Shown piece by piece: positions 53,300 to 60,417 of a DNA stretch of 64,000 nt (the first letter of the stretch is position 1; every line of letters begins with the position of its first letter). Source of the DNA: Streptomyces aureocirculatus (lineage in GTDB: Bacteria; Actinomycetota; Actinomycetes; Streptomycetales; Streptomycetaceae); assembly GCF_000720475.1 (NCBI RefSeq), contig NZ_JOAP01000024.1, positions 37,159-101,158 of the forward strand, in the 5' to 3' direction. The notes beneath the pieces are model-generated. The model was not told the DNA's origin. It saw nothing but the letters and a program-made list of their open reading frames with translations, and ran no database searches. The position numbers and the translations under genes are program-made.

Positions 53300-54831
53300 T
53301 CACAGACGTAGCCGAGTCGCCGAAGGAACGTCTGGCGGACATCGTGCGCCAGGCCCGCCACGATGCCCGGCTGCGCCCGTGCAGCCCGCTGGAGGCGGAG
53401 CGCATGCGGGCGGGCGTCGACCGGCTCACCAGGGCCCTCGCTGACGAGGAGCAGGTGTACGGGGTCACGCGGGGCTTCGGTCCGCTTGTCGAGTACGCGG
53501 CCGCCGCGTCGGACACGGTCCAGGGCAGCGGGCTCATCGCCCACCTCGGCAGCGGCCAGGGGCAGCCGCTGTCGCCACCGGCGTGCCGCCTGGTGGTGTG
53601 GATACGGCTCAACAGCATGCGGCTCGGCCACTCGGCCGTGGCACCCGAGTTCTGGGACGGCGTCGCAGAGTTGTGGAACCTGGGCTTCACCCCGGTGATC
53701 CCGCGGGACGGCACGGTCAGCGCGAGCGGCGACCTGCAGCCCCTCGCGCACGCGGCACTCGCCCTCGCCGGACAGGGCGAGGCCTGGTCGCGCGACGAAG
53801 CGGGCGAGTGGCGGGTGCGTCCGGCCGCCGACGTCCTCGCCGCGCTCGGCGCCCGGCCGGTGACGTGGCGGGCCAGGCAGGCCCTGTCCTTCGTCAACGG
53901 CACCAGCGTGAGCCTGGCCGTCACCCTGCTCAACCACCGCGAGGTGCTGCGCCTGGCCCGCGCGGTCGCCGCGCTCACCGCGCGGGCGGTCACCCTGCTC
54001 GGCGCGAGTCCGCAGGCGTACCACCCGGGAGTCGGCCACGTACGCGGTCAGACGGGGCAGTCGGTCGCCGCCCGCTGGATCAGGGAGGACCTGCCGGACG
54101 GTCACCGCCGTGATCCGGCGCGCCCCCTGCAGGAGCCGTACAGCCTGCGGTGCGCGCCCCAGGTGATCGGGGCGGTCGTCGACCAGTTGTCCGTCCTCGA
54201 GGACATCCTGGTCCGCGAGGCGGTCGGCTGTACCGACAACCCGGTCTACTACGAGGGCGAGTTCCTGCACGCGGGCAACTTCCACGCGATGCCGGTGGGT
54301 CTGGCGTCGGACCAGATCGGCCTGTGCCTCCAGCAGATCGCCTTCCTCGCCGAGCGCCAACTGGCCCTGCTGTGCCTGCCCGAGACCAACGGCGGCCTGC
54401 CGCCCATGCTCACGCCGACGCCCGGCAGCGGCAGCGGGCTCGCCGGTGTGCAGCTCAGCGCCACCTCGTTCGTCGCCCGCATCCGCCAGCTCGTCTACCC
54501 CTCGGGCCTGACCGCGCTGCCCAGCAACGGCCTGAACCAGGACCACGTGCCGATGGCGCTCAACGGCGCGAACGCCGTGAGCGACGCCGTCGAGCAGGCC
54601 TGGCTGGTCGTCGGCTCCCTGGGCGTCGCGCTCGCACAGTACGCGGCGCTGTCGGGACGGGCCGCCGAGGAGCCGGGCACCTGGGCCGAACTGGCCGCGG
54701 TCTCACCGGCGCTTGCCGCCGACCGGCCGCTGGCCCCCGAGGTGCGCGCGGCGCGCGACGTCCTCGCGCGCCGGGCCGCGGTCCTCATCGAGCAGGAGGA
54801 GGAGAGCGCAGATGCTGGGTACGGTGCCTGA
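53296..54831 (+). CDS. MIO-type aromatic amino acid ammonia lyase or aminomutase (tyrosine-type signature)
   Basis: 511 residues of the HAL/PAL/TAL family. The Ala143-Ser144-Gly145 triad that cyclises to MIO is in DGTVSASGDLQPLAH. The catalytic Tyr loop is YGVTRGFG (usually YGVNTGFG). The selectivity pair reads His83-Leu84 (GLIAHLGSG), the combination of tyrosine-specific lyases and of tyrosine aminomutases. Downstream family marks are GCTDNPVYY, NFHAMPVG and LPSNGLNQDHVPM. The ATG overlaps the ligase stop (ATGA). Expected product is p-coumarate or beta-tyrosine; which one is not decidable by eye. Confidence 0.88.
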   Translation: MITDVAESPKERLADIVRQARHDARLRPCSPLEAERMRAGVDRLTRALADEEQVYGVTRGFGPLVEYAAAASDTVQGSGLIAHLGSGQGQPLSPPACRLVVWIRLNSMRLGHSAVAPEFWDGVAELWNLGFTPVIPRDGTVSASGDLQPLAHAALALAGQGEAWSRDEAGEWRVRPAADVLAALGARPVTWRARQALSFVNGTSVSLAVTLLNHREVLRLARAVAALTARAVTLLGASPQAYHPGVGHVRGQTGQSVAARWIREDLPDGHRRDPARPLQEPYSLRCAPQVIGAVVDQLSVLEDILVREAVGCTDNPVYYEGEFLHAGNFHAMPVGLASDQIGLCLQQIAFLAERQLALLCLPETNGGLPPMLTPTPGSGSGLAGVQLSATSFVARIRQLVYPSGLTALPSNGLNQDHVPMALNGANAVSDAVEQAWLVVGSLGVALAQYAALSGRAAEEPGTWAELAAVSPALAADRPLAPEVRAARDVLARRAAVLIEQEEESADAGYGA

Positions 54832-56716
54832 GGCGGCGGCCCGCGAGCCTGACGCGCGCGAAGAGCACGACCCCGGACCGCCCGCGGAGGCACGACGTCC
54901 CGCGATCCTGCGCACCGACGCCTGGCGCGACATGCTCCGCTATCTGCGGCCGCAGCGCAGGCTCATCCTCATCGGCGGCGGCCTGTCCCTGCTCGGCGGC
55001 TTCTCCGGCCTCGTCCAGCCCGTGATCGCCAAGTCCGTGGTGGAGAACCTGGAGTCGCGCTCACCCGTCGCGTCCGCGCTGATCGCCCTGACCGCCCTGG
55101 TCCTGGTGTCGGCGGTGGTGGGCGCGATCGGGACGTTCATCCTGATGCGGGTCTCCGAGTCGGTCGTCCTCAGCACGCGCCGCGAGGTCATCCGGCGGGT
55201 GCTGTGGCTGCGGGTGTCCGAGACGGACAAGATCACGCCCGGCGACCTGATGTCACGGGCCACCGCCGACACCACCCTCATGCGCAGCGCCGTGACGACC
55301 GCGATCGTGGAGACCGTCAACGGCGCGGTGATGCTGGTGGCGATCCTCGTCCTGATGGGCTTCATGGACTGGGTGCTGCTCCTGACGACGCTGGCCGTCG
55401 TGCTGCTCGGCGGCGTCCTCGTCGCCACCGGTCTGCCGCAGTTGGAGAGCGCCGCACGGCGCGCCCAGGAAGGCGTGGCCGAACTCAGCACGGCTCTGGA
55501 GCGGGCGCTCGGCACCTTCCGCACCATCAAGGCGTCGGGCGCGGAGGAGGCCGAGGCGGAGATCGCCGAGCGGGGCGCGCGCCGGGCCTGGCAGCACAGC
55601 CTCAAAGTGGCGAGGCTCGACTCCCTCGTCGGCGCCTTCATCACCGTGACCATCCAGGTGGCGTTCCTCGCCGTCCTCGGTGTCGGCGGCGCACGCGTCG
55701 CGTCCGGCGCGATGAGCCTGGGCAGCATGATCGCGTTCCTGCTCTATCTCTTCTACCTGGTGCCGCCACTTGGTGCTCTCGTCACCGCGATGATCCGGTT
55801 CAATGTGGTCGCCGCCGCGATGTCCCGGGTCGGTGAACTCCTCCGACTGCGGACCGAGCCGGAGAGTCCGCCGCCGGTGCGCCCCGGGGCGGGGCGGGAC
55901 ACGGCAGGGCGGGACACGGCGGGGCCCGCGTCGGTCACGTTCCAGGACGTCGTGTTCCGCTACCCCGGTGACGGACCGGCGGTGCACCACGGGATCAGCT
56001 TCGAGGTGCCCGCCGCCGCCATGACCGCCTTCGTGGGGCCCTCCGGGGCCGGGAAGTCCACGGTGTTCTCCCTGATCGAGCGGTTCTACGAGCCGCAGGG
56101 CGGCACGGTGCGCCTGGACGGCCAGGACATCCGCGATCTCGACCTCGGCGCGCTGCGCGGCGCCATCGGCTACGTCGAACAGGACGCGCCGGTCCTCGCG
56201 GGCACCATCCGCGACAACCTGTGCATCGGTATGCCGTACGTCGAGGAGAGCGAGCTGCGCCACGCCGTGCGACAGGCCCGGCTCGACGGCCTCGTCGACC
56301 GTCTTCCGCACGGCCTGGACACCGAGGTCGGTCACCGCGGCACCAAGCTGTCGGGCGGTGAGCGCCAGCGGGTCGCCGTGGCCCGTGCGCTGCTGCGCCG
56401 GCCCCGGCTGCTGCTCCTCGACGAGGTCACCTCGCAGCTCGACGCGCGCAACGAGAACGCGCTGCGCGAAGTCATCACCGGCATCACCGCGCAGACCACC
56501 GTCGTGGTGGTCGCACACCGCCTCTCCACGGTCAGCATGGCCGACCGGATCGTGGTGATGGACGGCGGCCGCATCCGGGCCGTCGGCACCCACGAGGAGC
56601 TGTTGAGCGAGGACGCGCTGTACCGCGAGCTCGCCGCCACACAGATGCTGCTGCCCGTGACCGAGCTCGAGGCGAGTGCCGCCCGTGCCGGCGACACCCT
56701 GGGAGAGCGCCCATGA
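54812..56716 (+). CDS. ABC exporter (fused TM-NBD half transporter)
   Basis: 634 residues. Six TM helices span residues about 45-330. The C-terminal ATPase has Walker A GPSGAGKST, Q-loop GYVEQD, signature LSGGERQRVAVARALLRR, Walker B LLLLDEVTS and H-loop VAHRLS. It is MsbA/lanthipeptide-exporter-like, without an N-terminal C39 peptidase, so it does not remove the leader itself. The ATG is preceded by GGAGGAG and overlaps the lyase gene by 20 bp. Likely exports the locus 2 product. The RDTAGRDTAG direct repeat lies in the linker. Confidence 0.92.
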   Translation: MLGTVPEAAAREPDAREEHDPGPPAEARRPAILRTDAWRDMLRYLRPQRRLILIGGGLSLLGGFSGLVQPVIAKSVVENLESRSPVASALIALTALVLVSAVVGAIGTFILMRVSESVVLSTRREVIRRVLWLRVSETDKITPGDLMSRATADTTLMRSAVTTAIVETVNGAVMLVAILVLMGFMDWVLLLTTLAVVLLGGVLVATGLPQLESAARRAQEGVAELSTALERALGTFRTIKASGAEEAEAEIAERGARRAWQHSLKVARLDSLVGAFITVTIQVAFLAVLGVGGARVASGAMSLGSMIAFLLYLFYLVPPLGALVTAMIRFNVVAAAMSRVGELLRLRTEPESPPPVRPGAGRDTAGRDTAGPASVTFQDVVFRYPGDGPAVHHGISFEVPAAAMTAFVGPSGAGKSTVFSLIERFYEPQGGTVRLDGQDIRDLDLGALRGAIGYVEQDAPVLAGTIRDNLCIGMPYVEESELRHAVRQARLDGLVDRLPHGLDTEVGHRGTKLSGGERQRVAVARALLRRPRLLLLDEVTSQLDARNENALREVITGITAQTTVVVVAHRLSTVSMADRIVVMDGGRIRAVGTHEELLSEDALYRELAATQMLLPVTELEASAARAGDTLGERP

Positions 56717-58512
56717 GTATCCCGCCCAGCAGCATCGGCGCCGCCCGCGTCGGCGCCGCCCGCACCGGGGGCGCGCCGCCCGACGGCTTCGTCCTCGACA
56801 CGCTCGGACCCGAGCCGGTCGGCCTCACCTATCTGGCCGACACGGTGCGCCGGTTCGCCGTCGAACGCGGCGACGCGCCCGCCCTGACCGTGCTCGGCGA
56901 CCGCCGGGTGCGCGGCCGGGCCCGGCGCACCGACACCGTCGTGACGCTGACGTACCGGGAGGTGGACGAGCGGGCCAGGGCGGTGGCGGCCGAGTTGCAG
57001 GCCACGTGTCCGCCCGGCACGAGGGCGGCGGTCCTGTGCCCGCACGACGAGCACTATGTGGTCGCCTTCCTCGGCTGCCTGTACGCGGGCGTGATCGCGG
57101 TGCCGCTGTACGCGCCGGAGCTGTTCCGCAGCCAGACCCGGCTGCGCGCGGTCCTGCGCGACAGCACGCCCAACTGCGTCCTGACGACGGCGCCGGTGCG
57201 GTCCGCGGTGCGCACGGCCCTGGACGGCACCGGCCGCGGGTACGGCCCCGTGCTGCACGTCGACGAGGTCCCCGCGCACCGGGCCGAGAAGTGGCGGCGG
57301 CCCCCGGCGGCGCCCGACGACGTGGCGTACCTCCAGTACACGTCGGGGTCCACCGGCGCGCCCGCGGGAGTGCGGGTCACCCAGGCGAACCTGGCCGCGG
57401 CGGCCCATCAGATGCGCTCGCGCTTCATGCCGGCGCGCACGGCCGTGTCCTGGGTGCCGCTGTTCCACGACATGGGGCTGATCTGCGCCATCGCCAGCCC
57501 CCTCAGTGCGGGCATGCACATGGTGCACCTCAGCCCGATGGGCTTCCTGCACCGCCCCCACCGCTGGCTGCGGGCCCTCTCCGACTACCGCGCCGACTGG
57601 ACGGTCACCCCCAACTTCGGTCTCACCCACTGTGTGCGCCGCGTCAGCGCGCGGGACGCGGCGACGCTGGACCTCAGCCGTCTGCGCGCCCTCGCCATCG
57701 GCGGCGAACCGGTGCACGCGCACGCGGTGGCCGCGTTCGTGGAGGCCTTCGCCGGTTCGGGGCTCGACCCACGGGCTCCGGTGCCGTGCTACGGCCTCGC
57801 GGAGGCGACGCTGTCCGTGACGATGACACCCAACGGCACCGGCGCGGTGGGCGGGCACTTCGACCGTGCGGCCCTGACCGCGGGCCGGGTGCTGCCGACG
57901 GCACCGGGCCCCGACTCAATGCATCTGGTGAGCAATGGCACGCCGGTGCCCGGGGTGGCCGTGCGGATCGTCGACCCGGCGACCGGAGAGGAGGTTCCGG
58001 GGCGGGTCGGCGAGATCCGTGTCAGCGGCCCCAACCGCACGGACGGGTACTGGGAGGCGCCGGAGCGGACGGCACGGGTGTTCGCCGACGGGTGGCTGCG
58101 GACCGGCGACTGGGGCTTCCGGCACGAGGACGGCCTCTACGTCGTCGGGCGCATGGACGACGTCATCATCGTCCGTGGCCGCAACCACTACCCGGAGGAC
58201 ATCGAGGCCACGGTCGAGTCGGTGGCGCCCGTGGCGGCGACGGCCGTCGGCGTGGCGGGCGACCCGACGGCGCGCCTGATCGTCCTGATGGAGGCCGACC
58301 CGGCGATGACGGCACTGCCCGCACCCGACCGGGAGGCCCTGACGGAACGCATCAGGCAGACGGTGAGCCGCCAGCACGGGCTCGCCGTCCACGACACGGT
58401 GGTCGTCCGCAGGGGGACGCTGCCGCGGACGACGAGCGGGAAGATCCAGCGCGGGCTTTGCAGGCGGCGTTACCTGGCCGGGGAGTACTCGACGCCGCGT
58501 ACGAGCCCCTGA
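56713..58512 (+). CDS. Fatty-acyl-AMP ligase (FAAL)
   Basis: 599 residues. A3 is LQYTSGSTGAPAGVRVT, WVPLFHDMGLIC is the FAAL-typical HDMGL motif, A5 is CYGLAEATLSV, A7/A8 are TGDWGFRHEDGLYVVGRMDD and IIVRGRNHYPEDIE, and A10 is LPRTTSGKIQR. FAALs make acyl-adenylates that are passed to carrier proteins rather than CoA. The start overlaps the ABC gene by 4 bp (ATGA). The discrete ACP at the head of the operon is the likely acceptor, supplying an acyl group for N- or O-acylation of the peptide. Confidence 0.92.
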   Translation: MSIPPSSIGAARVGAARTGGAPPDGFVLDTLGPEPVGLTYLADTVRRFAVERGDAPALTVLGDRRVRGRARRTDTVVTLTYREVDERARAVAAELQATCPPGTRAAVLCPHDEHYVVAFLGCLYAGVIAVPLYAPELFRSQTRLRAVLRDSTPNCVLTTAPVRSAVRTALDGTGRGYGPVLHVDEVPAHRAEKWRRPPAAPDDVAYLQYTSGSTGAPAGVRVTQANLAAAAHQMRSRFMPARTAVSWVPLFHDMGLICAIASPLSAGMHMVHLSPMGFLHRPHRWLRALSDYRADWTVTPNFGLTHCVRRVSARDAATLDLSRLRALAIGGEPVHAHAVAAFVEAFAGSGLDPRAPVPCYGLAEATLSVTMTPNGTGAVGGHFDRAALTAGRVLPTAPGPDSMHLVSNGTPVPGVAVRIVDPATGEEVPGRVGEIRVSGPNRTDGYWEAPERTARVFADGWLRTGDWGFRHEDGLYVVGRMDDVIIVRGRNHYPEDIEATVESVAPVAATAVGVAGDPTARLIVLMEADPAMTALPAPDREALTERIRQTVSRQHGLAVHDTVVVRRGTLPRTTSGKIQRGLCRRRYLAGEYSTPRTSP

Positions 58513-58575
58513 CGGGCGATGCCGCGCACCAGCCGCTGCCGGACGATGCCTCGTACGAGTCCCTGACGGGCACGT

Positions 58576-59391
58576 TCAGCGGGTGCGCCGCCAGAAGACA
58601 CCGACCCCGTCGATCTCCTCGATGGGGTCGGTGATGCCGTGCTCCTTGCGGTACTGGTAGACGGCGACCCGGCAGGGCGGCAGCGCCCGGTAGTCGTCGA
58701 CGATCACATAGCCGCCGACGGACAGCTTCGGGTAGAGGTGCACCAGGGCGTCCATGGTGGACTCGAACAGATCGCCGTCCATGCGGAGCACGGCGAGGCG
58801 CTCGACGGGGGCGGCGGGCAGCGAGTCACGGAACCAGCCGGGCAGGAACCGCACTTGCCCGTCCAGGAGGTCGTAGCGGCGGAAGTTCTCGCGCACGGTC
58901 TCCTGCGAGACGCCGAAGACGTCATTGAAGCGGTACAGCGGCGCGAGGTCGTCGCCCGGGTACTTCTCCGGGTCCCCCTTGGGGATGCCCTCGAAGGAGT
59001 CGGCGACCCACACGGTGCGGTCCTTCACGTCGTACGCCTTGAGGATCGCGCGCATGAAGATCGTGGCCCCGCCCCGCCAGACCCCCGTCTCGATGAGGTC
59101 GCCGGGGATGTCGTCCAGGAGGACCCGCTCGACGCAGGCGTGCACGTTGTCGAGGCGCTTGCCGCCGATCATCGTGTGCGCGACGCGGGGTATGTCCCGG
59201 CCGCCGGACCGCAGTTCCGCGCTGTATTCGATGCCGGGCAGTCCGGCGTCGAAATCCTTGTCGCGTACCCAGCCGTGTGCGTTGTCCTGGTAGATGGTGT
59301 TGGCGACGACCTTCTTCATGAGGTCCAGATACAGCTCGCGGGAATGTGACTGGCCTCGGGAATGAGACAGATCGCGGGTTGGTGTGAGCAC
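58576..59391 (-). CDS. TylF-type SAM-dependent O-methyltransferase
   Basis: 271 residues. The SAM-binding GDLIETGVWRGGATIFMRA and WVADSFEGIPKGD are present, with metal-binding Asp in RMDGDLFEST and VIVDDY, as in macrocin 3-O-methyltransferase TylF and related Mg-dependent sugar methyltransferases. The GTG start at 59391 follows GAGGGGGG; the open frame to 59568 is not protein-like. It is the only minus-strand gene within the plus-strand series. With the aminodeoxysugar genes it suggests an O-methylated sugar, although TylF homologs also methylate peptides and polyketides. Confidence 0.9.
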   Translation of the reverse strand: MLTPTRDLSHSRGQSHSRELYLDLMKKVVANTIYQDNAHGWVRDKDFDAGLPGIEYSAELRSGGRDIPRVAHTMIGGKRLDNVHACVERVLLDDIPGDLIETGVWRGGATIFMRAILKAYDVKDRTVWVADSFEGIPKGDPEKYPGDDLAPLYRFNDVFGVSQETVRENFRRYDLLDGQVRFLPGWFRDSLPAAPVERLAVLRMDGDLFESTMDALVHLYPKLSVGGYVIVDDYRALPPCRVAVYQYRKEHGITDPIEEIDGVGVFWRRTR

Positions 59392-59589
59392 AGCGCCCCC
59401 CTCGTCGATTCCGGACGGAGAATCGACAGCAGTGTGGCACCGGCGCGTCCCGCCGGCGAGACAAAGCGCAGGGCGCTGACATATGGCGGGGCATATGGAC
59501 GCGTTCTGAAAAGCGGAATCCGCGCACATGGTTGACGCCCGTCGGGTCCGGGGCAACGATGGCGGCACTCACCGGGAAAGCAGGATTTC

Positions 59590-60303
59590 ATGACCATCGA
59601 GACGCCGAGGACGAGCGGGATGCCGAGGACGAGCAAGGCCATTCGCGTCGGTCGCCGCGTCGAGCTGGCGGCGGCAACCGCCGCTGATTACGAGCAATTC
59701 ACCGAATGGCTGCGCCCCGAAGGTGATGTCGCGGCGCTGACCGGAGATGTCGCCGAGCGGGTCACGGTGGCGGCGCTGCGGGCCGACGCCGCGTCGGGCG
59801 CGCACTTCTGCACGATCCGCGGTCTGGACGGCGAGCGCCTCGGCATGGTCAAGTTCCATCACGTCGGCGCCGCGCAGGACACGACGTTCGAGCTCAGCGG
59901 CGCCATCGGAAGCAGCGACCTGTGGGCGCGCGGCTATGGCGCCGAGGGCTTCGGCCTCGTCGTGGAGCACCTCTTCGAAGATCTGGGCGCGCACCGACTG
60001 CAGTTCTGGGTGGGCCTCTTCAACGAACCGATGCTGCGAATGGTGATGCGCACCCGGTTCTTCGTCCTCGAAGGAGTCCTCAGGGAACGCAAGTTCTTCA
60101 AGGGCGAATATCACGACGTGGCCATGTGGTCCATGTTGCGCCATGAATACGAGGCGTTGTTCGTCCGCGGGGAATGGGACGGCGGACCTGGTCCGCACGC
60201 CTGGTTCGACACGGCGAGCGAGTCGAAGAGCACGGCCCGCAAGTCGCTCGCGGAATATCTCCGGCGGGCTCCGGCAACGGCCCTCACGCCATTCGCGGGC
60301 TGA
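59590..60303 (+). CDS. GNAT acyltransferase (RimJ/RimL type)
   Basis: 237 residues. The GNAT fold is visible from GRRVELAAATAADYEQFTEW to LGAHRLQFWVGLFNEPMLRM, with the acyl-CoA loop region LWARGYGAEGFGLVVEHLFE (R/GxGxxG/A type). A C-terminal 40-residue extension (WFDTASESKSTARKSLAEY) is not part of the fold. It precedes the lanthipeptide synthetase and may transfer an acyl group from CoA or ACP to the peptide N-terminus, as proposed for lipolanthine-type pathways, or to the sugar amine. Confidence 0.85.
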   Translation: MTIETPRTSGMPRTSKAIRVGRRVELAAATAADYEQFTEWLRPEGDVAALTGDVAERVTVAALRADAASGAHFCTIRGLDGERLGMVKFHHVGAAQDTTFELSGAIGSSDLWARGYGAEGFGLVVEHLFEDLGAHRLQFWVGLFNEPMLRMVMRTRFFVLEGVLRERKFFKGEYHDVAMWSMLRHEYEALFVRGEWDGGPGPHAWFDTASESKSTARKSLAEYLRRAPATALTPFAG

Positions 60304-60417
60304 CCACGACCCGAACGTTCTTCGACCCCAGTTGATCGAAACCTCCACGAGGCGATCACCACGACGGCCGTACCGATTGCGGCCTGCCGATTCCAGGAAT
60401 TCCGCTGGAGGTGTTTC

